Shown: positions 1 to 7,302 of the stretch, piece by piece | Layout: the number at the start of each line of letters is the position of its first letter | Position numbering within the stretch: the first letter of the stretch is position 1 | DNA from: Treponema sp. UBA4319 | GTDB taxonomy: Bacteria > Spirochaetota > Spirochaetia > Treponematales > Treponemataceae | Assembly: GCA_002393865.1 (NCBI GenBank) | Contig: DGUD01000197.1 | Coordinates: 1 to 12,097 of the forward strand | Reading direction: 5' to 3' | DNA length: 12,097 nt | Notes under the pieces: generated by a model | What the model saw: only the letters and a program-made list of their open reading frames with translations | Databases searched by the model: none | Told to the model about the DNA's origin: nothing | Program-made: the position numbers and the translations under genes

Positions 1-170
1 AGATACTATAATAACATAGGAGCAGGGAAAGATAAAGGGCTTTCGCGCCCGGGCTGCTTTCCTGCACTCTCGTCAGCACAAACGCTGATTTGTCTGGCTA
101 CGGGTTAGGCGGACTTGGGCAGAGAAAACCGCAGTTTGTCGGGGGAAGGGGACAGCTAGATTTGAATCAG
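1..170 (-). repeat. Diverged direct copy of the Rhs-tip promoter repeat (copy B)
   Basis: This gene-free stretch aligns by eye with 1631-1775 over nearly its whole length, in the same orientation, with small indels and roughly two-thirds identity. Shared blocks include GATTTGT-TGGCT, TTGGGC-G-GAAA and ATAAAGG-CTTTC. Read on the minus strand it keeps an extended -10 at the same place as the other copy: TGTTATTAT at 16-8, against TGTTATAAT at 1647-1639. It lies just downstream of the secreted-protein gene, so it should drive whatever minus-strand gene lies to the left of the window. I see no coding potential and no terminator-like hairpin here. The identity estimate is visual and was not computed. 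Confidence 0.55.
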
Positions 171-187
171 AAAACGAATACAGGTTG

Positions 188-928
188 TTACCAATCTCTT
201 TTCTCCCTTCCAAACCAACTGCCATTTATTCTGTAAAAATCGCATTTCCAGTTGTTGTTCACAGAATTTTCATCTAAAACAATTATAGCCCAGTCATAAA
301 GGGAGACACGCCCAAACACTTGGGTACATTTCTGCAGCGCAGAATGGAAAGCACCGCAGTTCGTTCCGTAAGGTGTGTCAAGAAGGAAATGGCGTATCTT
401 GTCATAATCTTGCAAAATACCGGAGATGTCTTTATACTTCGCCAAATATTCCTGCTTTTTCCTGTTTGTAAGCTTGAGCGTTTTTCTTGTATGTATGCCT
501 CGTTTGGATTCTTCCTGGGCTATAGCTAAGGACAGGTATTTTGAAGAAATGCCTGAATTTTTGAGACCAAAAACTCCATGAAGAAAAAAAGACATATCAT
601 TTATTCTGTGAATTCCTCCTGAATTTGTCGATGAGAATTCAAGTCCTTCAGTAACTCCGCTAAATTCAAGAACGTCACCGTTTTTCAAAAAAACTTGAAC
701 CCGGTACTCATTGCCCGCCCAAAAAGGGTCATCTTCATTGTAATCATAAACAACGGCATCTGATACAGTCGTCAAAGACTTCAAATCTTCCTCTATGCTC
801 TCAATCTCAGGTAACAAGCCTTGACGTTGAATTTCCACGACATCTTTTAAAGGATGATGGCGCACAACGGTTTGCCCATACAAAGGTAAAAGAGAAATGA
901 AACAACACAAATACATTGTCTTTTTCAT
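188..928 (-). CDS. Secreted protein of unknown function, partner of the Rhs tip
   Basis: The product is 246 aa. The first 19 or so residues look like a Sec signal peptide: MKKT, then a hydrophobic run, then a likely signal peptidase cut near YGQ. It should therefore be periplasmic or exported. I do not recognise the family. The C-terminal part holds a TNCGAFHSAL segment (Cys191) and a second Cys at 201. An Asn-Cys at the start of a helix is seen in some papain-like or NlpC-like hydrolases, but no His partner can be assigned, so this is only a hint. The ATG overlaps the stop of the upstream Rhs-tip gene (ATGA), which argues for translational coupling and a joint role. In that position it could be an immunity protein acting outside the cytoplasm, an accessory effector, or a second toxin. 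Codon use is AT-rich, like the tip and unlike the rest of the window, which suggests acquisition together with it. Confidence 0.7.
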   Translation of the reverse strand: MKKTMYLCCFISLLPLYGQTVVRHHPLKDVVEIQRQGLLPEIESIEEDLKSLTTVSDAVVYDYNEDDPFWAGNEYRVQVFLKNGDVLEFSGVTEGLEFSSTNSGGIHRINDMSFFLHGVFGLKNSGISSKYLSLAIAQEESKRGIHTRKTLKLTNRKKQEYLAKYKDISGILQDYDKIRHFLLDTPYGTNCGAFHSALQKCTQVFGRVSLYDWAIIVLDENSVNNNWKCDFYRINGSWFGREKRDW

Positions 929-1617
929 TGTGAGTCATCCAGAGCCTGCGGATACAGTTTTTCCATCTCATCGAATGGTATAAAAGTTGGAACTTTTTTT
1001 TCTGTTCCGAAACGAGACCTTACTGTTTCCGTGCTATCCTTCAGATTTTTTTCATTTGGTTCGGACGGAACATAATCTGCCCATAGCTCTCCATATGGAT
1101 AGTAACCAGACTTGTCTTTTTCATTCTCTTTTAATTGCTCTCCTGCTGTATTTGCCAAGAGAGAAAAAAATCCATCAATATGAGAAAAGATAAAATTCCC
1201 ATATTGCTTAATAGTTATATCGATATTACAAATTATATTTTTCTCACCATCACTTATTTTGTGAATTCTACCTGATAACATAATGCCATCAATCTTTTTC
1301 CGTTCCCAATCTTTAAGGTCATCTTTTATGTTTTTCCCATTTCGATATATATGAGATCCATCATATGTAGAATACGGAGGTAGAATAACAAATCCTTTTT
1401 CTTCTATTTTTATCAGTATATACTTGTCGGTTTTGTTCCTCACCCATTCTCCGTCCGGGTCAACGTACCTGACCGGGTTGTTCCCCGCGTAGTGGTACAA
1501 ATGGCAGCTTATTGTGCCGAGCGGAAAAGCCGCCGGCTTATGGCTTGCCGCCGCTGCCGGGGATGGCATCGGCCTGTCCTTGACCTCTCCGGTAGGCATG
1601 GGCTTCTCCTCTGCCAC
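925..1617 (-). CDS. Orphan Rhs C-terminal tip with unknown toxin-like domain
   Basis: The proposed product is 230 aa, starting at a GTG (1617) preceded by a perfect AAGGAGG at 1632-1626 with 8-nt spacing. An in-frame ATG at 1599 with AGAGGAG six bases upstream is the alternative start. The open frame continues back to a TTG at 1821, but that stretch lacks a ribosome binding site and lies in repeat DNA. Residues about 1-40 are a Pro/Ala-rich linker. Residues 41-58 are the Rhs signature YHYAGNNPVRYVDPDGEW, which closes the Rhs shell in full-length proteins. Residues 59-230 are a variable domain I do not recognise, with no clear nuclease or protease motif. DNA composition changes from GC-rich to AT-rich at about 1443, exactly at the end of the signature, as in Rhs-CT polymorphic toxins. 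No Rhs core is encoded upstream; the exporter operon diverges there. It may be a silent tip reservoir, a free-standing effector or a remnant. The downstream secreted gene overlaps by 4 bp. Confidence 0.7.
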   Translation of the reverse strand: MAEEKPMPTGEVKDRPMPSPAAAASHKPAAFPLGTISCHLYHYAGNNPVRYVDPDGEWVRNKTDKYILIKIEEKGFVILPPYSTYDGSHIYRNGKNIKDDLKDWERKKIDGIMLSGRIHKISDGEKNIICNIDITIKQYGNFIFSHIDGFFSLLANTAGEQLKENEKDKSGYYPYGELWADYVPSEPNEKNLKDSTETVRSRFGTEKKVPTFIPFDEMEKLYPQALDDSQ

Positions 1618-1630
1618 TGGGCGTTCCTCC

Positions 1631-1775
1631 TTGATTGGATTATAACACGGGAACAGGGGAAAATAAAGGTCTTTCCGGGGCAGGGGCGTTTCCTTCCGCC
1701 TGTTCCAAAGGGGCGGATTTGTGTGGCTGAGGGGGAGGGCTGGTTTGGGCGGGGAAAGCGGAACACAAAATTGAT
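1631..1775 (-). repeat. Promoter-bearing intergenic repeat (copy A)
   Basis: This is the best-defined copy of a dispersed repeat. It matches 1-170 along its length, and its right-hand end matches about 11870-11945; both of those copies have the same orientation. The block GCGGAACA-AAAA-TGATT-CCG is shared with the right-hand copy. It runs from the ribosome binding site of the Rhs tip, through the extended -10, to a purine/pyrimidine-biased GC-rich upstream segment. It ends shortly before the divergent promoter of the ABC exporter operon. The minus-strand reading frame through it is open, but I treat it as non-coding because it lies upstream of a good start site. Confidence 0.5.
1639..1667 (-). 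promoter_or_regulatory. Extended -10 promoter of the Rhs-tip unit
   Basis: On the minus strand, TGTTATAAT (1647-1639) is an extended -10 with a consensus TATAAT hexamer. A weak -35, TTTATT, sits 17 bp upstream (1667-1662). The predicted start, about 1632, lies only about 15 nt before the GTG at 1617 and about 33 nt before the ATG at 1599. The same element, as TGTTATTAT, is kept in the repeat copy at the left edge. Weakness of the -35 is compensated by the TGn extension, if this promoter is real. Confidence 0.5.
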
Positions 1776-1799
1776 TTCCGGCAGCACGATATGCCCCCG

Positions 1800-1828
1800 T
1801 TGACATTTTGGAGTTTATCAATCAGAAT
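1800..1828 (+). promoter_or_regulatory. Probable sigma-70 promoter of the ABC exporter operon
   Basis: A perfect -35 TTGACA (1800-1805) is followed after 17 bp by CAGAAT (1823-1828), a 4/6 match to TATAAT. The predicted start near 1835 gives a leader of about 35 nt to the ATG at 1871. It sits immediately outside the repeat that carries the divergent Rhs-tip promoter. Confidence 0.5.
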
Positions 1829-1870
1829 GGAAATTCGTGCTTTATTTTAGGAAGGATACAGGAGAGGAAT

Positions 1871-3640
1871 ATGAAGCGACTGAACCTGATGAAGTATTTC
1901 CGCAGATACGCAGCGCTGTACCTGATAGCATTCATCGCGATGTGCGCGGGGACGCTGCTGGACATGAGCGCCCCGCTTATCGTGCAGCATATCGTCGACG
2001 ACGTGCTAGTAGGCGGCAGGATGGAGCTGCTCCGCTGGCTGCTGCTCGGCATCCTTGCAATCGGCGTCGGAAGATTTGTCTTCCAGTACACAAAGGAATT
2101 TCTCTGCGACTGGTGCGGCAGCAAAATCGCATCCGAGGTGCGCATCAACCTCTTCCAGAAAATCCAGAGTCTTTCCGCGAATTTCTTTGACGGCATCAAC
2201 AGCGGGGAGCTGATGAGCCGCGTAAAGGACGACGTGGACAGAATCTGGGAAATCGCGGCATTCATGGGCATCCTCATCGCGGAGGTCGTCATACGGACGG
2301 CGAGCTCACTGTTCTTTATGTTCCGCATACAGTGGCAGCTGGCGCTGATTCCCGCGCTCGGAATGCTGGCGGCGGCGCTCATCGCCATCCTGATGGAGCA
2401 GAAGCTTGACAATCTCTATGGCGACATCGAGCAGGAGAATTCCGAGATGAACAACACCGCCGCCGAGAATCTTGCGGGCGTGCGCACGGTAAAGGCATTC
2501 GCGCGGGAAGGATTTGAGATTGCGAAATTCCACAAGCACAACCAGAAATATTACGAGCTGAACATAGAGATGTCGCGGGTATTCGTAAAATACAACCCGC
2601 TCATCCAGCTTATTACGCGGATGCTCGCGGTCATAACGCTGCTGCTGGGCGGCTACGTCGTCATCAACGGAAGCCCGCTTGCGGGCGGCAAGGGAATGAG
2701 CATCGGGGAGCTGATGGCGTTCCTCCAGTATGTGGGCGGCATCGTCTGGCCCATGGAGATGCTCGGCTGGTTGACGAACGGGCTCTCGCACGCACGGGCA
2801 AGCATCAAGCGGCTGAACAAAATCTATGAACAGGAGCCGGACATCAAGGAAAAATCTGCCCTTGCCTCCGCGCAGGACAGCGAGCTTGCGGAGCACCTGC
2901 TGCCGCCTATCGACCTGAACGGGGACATCTCCTTTGAGCACGTGACGTACCGGGCAGGTGACAGGGACATCCTGAGCGACGTGACATTCAGCATACAGGC
3001 AGGGCAGACGCTCGGCATCATGGGTGCAACCGGCGCAGGAAAGACGAGCATCATCAACCTGCTCAAGCGCATGTACGATGTGACGGAAGGCTGCATACGG
3101 ATAGACGGCATCGACATCCGGGAGCTGCCGCTGCCCACGCTGCGCCGCGCCATCGCCTGCGTCATGCAGGACATCTTCCTGTTCAGCGATACGATTGACG
3201 GGAACGTGCGGCTCGGTTCAAAGGATACGATGACCACCGCGGAAGTGCGGCTGGCGCTGCGGAACTCGCACAGCGCGGAATTTGTGGACAAAATGAGCGG
3301 CCACGAGCAGACGGTCATCGGGGAACGTGGCATAGGGCTGAGCGGCGGGCAGAAGCAGCGCATAACCATCGCGCGCGCGCTGGCACGGAAGACGCCGGTG
3401 CTCGTGCTCGACGACTCGACTTCCGCGCTTGACACGGAGACCGAGCAGGAAATACAGGAAGTGCTCGCCTCGCTGCACGGCATGACAAAAATCATCATCG
3501 CGCACCGGATAAGCGCCGTGCGGAAGGCGGACAAGATAATCGTGCTTGACGCGGGCAGAATCGCAGAATGCGGCACCCACGAGGAGCTGCTCGCAAAGGG
3601 CGGGCTCTACAAGGAAACGTATGACAGCCAGTACAGCTAA
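1871..3640 (+). CDS. ABC exporter half-transporter, degenerate-site subunit
   Basis: This 589-aa protein is a type IV ABC exporter half: an N-terminal six-helix membrane domain (about residues 15-310) and a C-terminal ATPase domain (about 350-585). Visible motifs are Walker A GATGAGKT (385-392), Q-loop MQD, signature LSGGQ (490-494), Walker B VLVLDD (catalytic position 515) and switch His545. The residue after the Walker B Asp is Asp rather than the catalytic Glu, as in the degenerate-site half of heterodimeric exporters of the TM287/288, BmrCD and LmrCD type. The ATG at 1871 is chosen over an upstream in-frame ATG (1808) because AGGAGAGG precedes it and the extra 21 residues would cover the promoter. 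It is the first gene of an operon with the second half-transporter and an aldo/keto reductase. The substrate (drug, lipid or peptide) cannot be read from the sequence. Confidence 0.93.
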   Translation: MKRLNLMKYFRRYAALYLIAFIAMCAGTLLDMSAPLIVQHIVDDVLVGGRMELLRWLLLGILAIGVGRFVFQYTKEFLCDWCGSKIASEVRINLFQKIQSLSANFFDGINSGELMSRVKDDVDRIWEIAAFMGILIAEVVIRTASSLFFMFRIQWQLALIPALGMLAAALIAILMEQKLDNLYGDIEQENSEMNNTAAENLAGVRTVKAFAREGFEIAKFHKHNQKYYELNIEMSRVFVKYNPLIQLITRMLAVITLLLGGYVVINGSPLAGGKGMSIGELMAFLQYVGGIVWPMEMLGWLTNGLSHARASIKRLNKIYEQEPDIKEKSALASAQDSELAEHLLPPIDLNGDISFEHVTYRAGDRDILSDVTFSIQAGQTLGIMGATGAGKTSIINLLKRMYDVTEGCIRIDGIDIRELPLPTLRRAIACVMQDIFLFSDTIDGNVRLGSKDTMTTAEVRLALRNSHSAEFVDKMSGHEQTVIGERGIGLSGGQKQRITIARALARKTPVLVLDDSTSALDTETEQEIQEVLASLHGMTKIIIAHRISAVRKADKIIVLDAGRIAECGTHEELLAKGGLYKETYDSQYS

Positions 3641-3654
3641 GGGAAGAGCTGCTG

Positions 3655-3669
3655 GCGCGCAATGCGCGC
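3655..3669 (+). other. Small GC hairpin between the two exporter genes
   Basis: GCGCGC-AAT-GCGCGC forms a 6-bp stem with a 3-nt loop in the 63-nt gap between the transporter genes. There is no T tract, so it is not an intrinsic terminator. It might stabilise or process the mRNA, or have no role. Confidence 0.4.
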
Positions 3670-3703
3670 ATCAGATTTTCTGTAAGCCCCAGAGAGGTAA
3701 ACG

Positions 3704-5467
3704 ATGAACAGTTACAAACAAGACGAACATACCGAAAAAAAAGCAAAGTCAGTAACCATGCTGCGCCTTTTCCGCTATCTGCTGCACCACAAAAAGCGCA
3801 TCGCGCTCGTATTCCTGCTGATGGCATTCGGCTCGGCAGTGGATCTGGTGAACCCGCTGCTGAACGAGCGTGCCATCGACACGTACATCATGCCGGGGAA
3901 TTTCGGCGGCCTGATACGGATTGTCATCTTCTGCGCCATCATAAACGCGCTCGCGGTCATCGCGGTGCGGACTCGCATGCTGCTCATGGCAAAGACGAGC
4001 AACAAGGTCATCCAGGAACTGAGGCAGCAGCTCTACGACCACATACAGGGGCTCGACCTCGCCTTTTTTGACTCGCGCCCATCGGGAAAAATACTCGCCC
4101 GCATCATCGGCGACACCAATTCCCTCAAGGACGTGATAGAGAACGCCGTCACAACGCTCATCCCGAACCTTGTGACGGTCATCGCGGTCATGGTCATCAT
4201 GTTCGTCAAGAACGCGCAGCTGGCGCTTGCGGCGCTGTGCAGCCTGCCATTCATGATTGCGGGGATTTTCCTCATCTCGCTGATGGCAGAGAAGCACTGG
4301 AGGGCAAAACGGCAGAAGTCATCCAACATGAACGCATTCATCAACGAGGATTTGTCAGGGATCAAGATAATCCAGAGCTTCCGCGCGGAGCCTGAGACCG
4401 ACAAGACCTTCCAGGAGCTTGTCTGGGATGACCGGAAGGAATTCCTCCGCGCAGTCCGCTGGTGCGACGGATTCGGCTCGTGGATTGACCTGTGCTGGAG
4501 CGTGGGGACGATGTGCCTCTACCTTGTGGGCATCAAGGTGCTGGGCATAGGAAACGTGTCCATCGGCACCTACATCGCCTTCGGAAGCTACGTGGGCATG
4601 TTCTGGCAGCCCATCATGAACCTGAGCAACTTCTACAACCAGTTTGTGAACGCGGCGAGCGGCGCTGAGCGCATATTCGAGATTATCGACACGGAGGCGA
4701 AGGTCTGCGATGCCCCCGGCGCGGCGGACATGCGGCCGATAGAAGGCGCGGTCGAATTCAGAGATGTCAGCTTTGCCTATGACGAGAAAGCCGATGTGCT
4801 CAAGGACGTGCGCTTCTCCGTGCAGCCCGGCGAGACAATCGCGCTGGTGGGGCCGACGGGCGCCGGAAAATCAACGGTGGTAAACCTCGTGAGCCGCTTC
4901 TACGACGTAAACGGCGGCGCGGTGCTGATTGACGGCACGGACATCCGCACCGTGCGGCTGGAAAGCCTGCGCAGGCAGATGGGCATCATGACGCAGGACA
5001 ACTATATCTTCAGCGGCACCATCCGGGAGAACATCATGTACGGGAACCTTTCCGCGACGGAGGCAGACATGCTTGAGGCGGCAAAGGCCGTCCATGCGGA
5101 CGACTTTATCAAGGAGCTGAAGGACGGCTACGACACTAAACTGACCGCCCGCGGGGGAGAGCTGAGTAACGGGCAGCGGCAGCTGGTCGCGTTCGCGCGC
5201 ACCATGCTCTCAAACCCGCGCATACTCATCCTTGACGAGGCGACGTCGAGCATAGACACAAAGACGGAGCAGCGGGTGCAGGCAGGAATCGCGAACATGC
5301 TCCGCGGACGCACGAGCTTTGTGATAGCGCACCGGCTCTCCACCATCCAGAACGCCAGCAGGATTTTCGTGATAGACAAGGGCGGCATCGTGGAGAGCGG
5401 CACGCCGGAAGAGCTTATGGCGCGGAAGGGCGCATATTACAAACTGCGGCAGGCGCAGTTCGCATAA
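3704..5467 (+). CDS. ABC exporter half-transporter, catalytic-site subunit
   Basis: This 587-aa protein has the same layout as its upstream neighbour: a six-helix membrane domain (about 25-320) and an ATPase domain (about 345-585). Motifs are Walker A GPTGAGKS (383-390), Q-loop TQD, signature LSNGQ (487-491), Walker B ILILDE with catalytic Glu512, and switch His543. The Walker B is canonical but the signature is altered (Asn for the first Gly). In a heterodimer this altered signature faces the Asp-type Walker site of the partner, so both deviations fall in one composite ATP site and the other site stays fully canonical. This is the usual arrangement of heterodimeric multidrug or lipid exporters and strongly supports pairing of the two proteins. 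The start has a GAGAGG ribosome binding site 6 nt upstream. The substrate is not evident. Confidence 0.93.
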   Translation: MNSYKQDEHTEKKAKSVTMLRLFRYLLHHKKRIALVFLLMAFGSAVDLVNPLLNERAIDTYIMPGNFGGLIRIVIFCAIINALAVIAVRTRMLLMAKTSNKVIQELRQQLYDHIQGLDLAFFDSRPSGKILARIIGDTNSLKDVIENAVTTLIPNLVTVIAVMVIMFVKNAQLALAALCSLPFMIAGIFLISLMAEKHWRAKRQKSSNMNAFINEDLSGIKIIQSFRAEPETDKTFQELVWDDRKEFLRAVRWCDGFGSWIDLCWSVGTMCLYLVGIKVLGIGNVSIGTYIAFGSYVGMFWQPIMNLSNFYNQFVNAASGAERIFEIIDTEAKVCDAPGAADMRPIEGAVEFRDVSFAYDEKADVLKDVRFSVQPGETIALVGPTGAGKSTVVNLVSRFYDVNGGAVLIDGTDIRTVRLESLRRQMGIMTQDNYIFSGTIRENIMYGNLSATEADMLEAAKAVHADDFIKELKDGYDTKLTARGGELSNGQRQLVAFARTMLSNPRILILDEATSSIDTKTEQRVQAGIANMLRGRTSFVIAHRLSTIQNASRIFVIDKGGIVESGTPEELMARKGAYYKLRQAQFA

Positions 5468-5487
5468 GGAAGCAAGGAGAATACGCA

Positions 5488-6513
5488 ATGAGGACAATCA
5501 CATTGGGAAGGACGGGCATCACGTCCCCGCAGAACGCATTCGGGGCGCTGCCGATACAGCGCGACGATTTTGATACGGCGCAGCGCATACTGCGCCGCGC
5601 ATACGAAGGTGGCATGACATTCTTTGACACCGCCCGCCTCTATTCCGACAGCGAGGAAAAAATGGGAGCGGCGCTCAGCGACGTGCGGAACCGCATCGCC
5701 ATCGCGACAAAGACAATGGCAAAGACTCCCGACGAGATGAAGCGGCAGCTGGAAACTTCGCTCAGGAACCTGCGGACGGATTACGTGGACATCTACCAGT
5801 TCCACTGTGCGGAGCAATGCTACCGCCCCGGCGACGGCACCGGCATGTACGAGACAATGGAATCGTTCCGGCAGCAGGGCATGGTCAGGCACATCGGCAT
5901 CACCGCGCACAAAATCGGCATCGCGGAAGAAGCCGTCCGCTCAGGGCTGTACGAGACGCTCCAGTTCCCCTTCAGCTACCTTTCCGGCAGCAGGGAGACA
6001 AAGCTCGTGGAGCTCTGCAAGGAGCACGATGTCGGATTCATAGCGATGAAGGGGCTTGCCGGCGGGCTCATCACGAACGCGAAGGCCGCATACACGTTCA
6101 TGACGCAGTTTTCCAACGTGCTGCCCATCTGGGGCGTCCAGCACATGCACGAGCTTGAGCAGTGGCTGGCCTTCATGGAGGATTCCCCGGAATACGACGC
6201 GGAGATGCAGGCCTTTGTGGAGCGCGACCGCAAGGAATTCGGCACTGATTTCTGCAGGGGCTGCGGCTACTGCATGCCCTGCCCGCAGGGAATCATCATC
6301 AACCAGTGCGCGAGGATGTCGCAGATGGTGCGGCGCGCTCCTTCTGCGGGCTGGCTCACGGAGCAGTGGCAGCAGGCATTCCGGGATGTCCTCAAATGCA
6401 CGGGCTGCGGCGCATGCAAAAAGAAGTGCCCCTACGGGCTGGATATTCCCGTACTGCTCAAAAAGAACTACGACGACTACCAGAATATCCTGAGCGGCAA
6501 GACAAAAGTATAG
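5488..6513 (+). CDS. Aldo/keto reductase with C-terminal 2[4Fe-4S] ferredoxin domain
   Basis: This 341-aa protein has an N-terminal aldo/keto reductase TIM barrel (about 1-225) with the expected tetrad visible as Asp47 (FDTAR), Tyr52, Lys75 (IATK) and His106 (QFH). The C-terminal part carries two cysteine clusters: C256, C259, C262, C265P and C304, C307, C310, C314P. They follow the CxxCxxCxxxCP pattern and should bind two [4Fe-4S] centres; an extra Cys lies at 274. This architecture is the widespread anaerobe family of predicted oxidoreductases (COG1453 type). It probably moves electrons between a carbonyl substrate and an Fe-S donor, but its substrate is unknown. The gene begins 20 bp after the second exporter gene with AAGGAG 8 nt before the ATG, so it is most likely the third cistron of that operon. 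Confidence 0.92.
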   Translation: MRTITLGRTGITSPQNAFGALPIQRDDFDTAQRILRRAYEGGMTFFDTARLYSDSEEKMGAALSDVRNRIAIATKTMAKTPDEMKRQLETSLRNLRTDYVDIYQFHCAEQCYRPGDGTGMYETMESFRQQGMVRHIGITAHKIGIAEEAVRSGLYETLQFPFSYLSGSRETKLVELCKEHDVGFIAMKGLAGGLITNAKAAYTFMTQFSNVLPIWGVQHMHELEQWLAFMEDSPEYDAEMQAFVERDRKEFGTDFCRGCGYCMPCPQGIIINQCARMSQMVRRAPSAGWLTEQWQQAFRDVLKCTGCGACKKKCPYGLDIPVLLKKNYDDYQNILSGKTKV

Positions 6514-6545
6514 GGCTGCAGCCCCGCTTTGCCGGAGCTTCCGGC
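6513..6545 (+). other. Paired GC hairpins after the aldo/keto reductase gene
   Basis: A perfect palindrome GGGCTGCAGCCC (6513-6524, starting in the stop codon) and a hairpin GCCGGA-GCT-TCCGGC (6531-6545) lie directly after the gene. Neither is followed by a T run, so they do not look like a standard intrinsic terminator. They may mark the mRNA 3' end of the exporter operon by another route. The rest of the gap to 6627 shows nothing else apart from a short T-rich stretch near 6602-6612. Confidence 0.4.
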
Positions 6546-6627
6546 AGCCCGCCGGGGAACGCAGCCCATGGAATCAGGCTTGCGTTCACGCCGGGCGCGC
6601 ATTTTTATTTTTCATGCCAAAGACCTG

Positions 6628-7296
6628 TCAGTCCCACGTGCTGCGCCCGTCGCCCGTGATGGGAATCTGTTCCCCAAGGTAGGTGGGCTTTGCGTGCAGC
6701 ACCACGGAAAAGAATGCCTTTACGCGGGCAAGGCATTCCCTGCATTCCCAGCGCACATGCAGCATACGGCGGAAGCGGTTTATCTCCGGCGCAGCATAGC
6801 CCACCGCATCGATGCCGAGGCTCCGCGCAATGAACAGCGAGCGGTAGAGGTGGAAGCGCTGCGTGACCACAACGGCATCCTGCACGCAGAACACGTCGCG
6901 GGCGCGGTACATCGTGTCATACGTAGAAAAGCCCGCGTGGTCATAGAATATGAGGCTCTCGTCAACATGGTGCATCTGCGAGACATAGAGACGGGCGGCG
7001 TTCACCTCGTCGTAATACTGCTTGCCGTGGTCTCCGGAGATGATGACCCGCTGCACGGTGCCGTCATCCAGCAAGGTCAGGCCGCCCTCAATCCTGTCGC
7101 GGAACACATGGGAGACGGTGCGGACACCATAGACCTTTGCGCCCAGCACGATGGCCGTATAGCGCTCTGGCATATCGGCGGGATTCGTGTAGATATATCT
7201 GCGTGTGCTCAGCACGATAAAAAGATTCAGGGCAAACACAAAGGCTGCCAGGCTGAGGAAAAGCACAGTTGCAAGGGCAAGCAATTTTTTCAGCAT
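6628..7296 (-). CDS. SanA/DUF218-family envelope protein
   Basis: This 222-aa protein has an N-terminal membrane anchor (about 3-28) and then a DUF218 domain (about 46-170). It shows the conserved pieces seen in SanA-like proteins: AIVLGAKV (48-55), ISGDHG (86-91), DE at 96-97, a DHAGFSTYDTMYRA block (119-132) and VVTQRFHLYRSLFIA (143-157). In enteric bacteria SanA affects the envelope barrier and vancomycin sensitivity. The acidic and His residues suggest hydrolase or transferase chemistry, but none is established. The ATG at 7296 is chosen because it directly precedes the hydrophobic anchor. A longer in-frame start at 7380 would overlap the promoter of the divergent gene and has no ribosome binding site. 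GGAG lies only 2 nt before the chosen ATG, which is unusually close. Confidence 0.85.
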   Translation of the reverse strand: MLKKLLALATVLFLSLAAFVFALNLFIVLSTRRYIYTNPADMPERYTAIVLGAKVYGVRTVSHVFRDRIEGGLTLLDDGTVQRVIISGDHGKQYYDEVNAARLYVSQMHHVDESLIFYDHAGFSTYDTMYRARDVFCVQDAVVVTQRFHLYRSLFIARSLGIDAVGYAAPEINRFRRMLHVRWECRECLARVKAFFSVVLHAKPTYLGEQIPITGDGRSTWD

Positions 7297-7302
7297 AGCT
7301 CC

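Noticed and set aside
1618..1821. N-terminal extension of the Rhs-tip reading frame back to a TTG at 1821 (or an ATG at 1806)
   Set aside because: Neither start has a ribosome binding site, the stretch is low-complexity Pro-rich repeat DNA, and a good promoter plus AAGGAGG lies downstream of it at 1626-1647.
2306..3576. Several minus-strand frames opposite the first ABC gene
   Set aside because: They are compositional shadows of a well-supported ABC transporter gene, without ribosome binding sites or domain features.
6531..6545. Hairpin considered as an intrinsic terminator of the exporter operon
   Set aside because: The stem is good but no T run follows it, so it is listed only as a hairpin.
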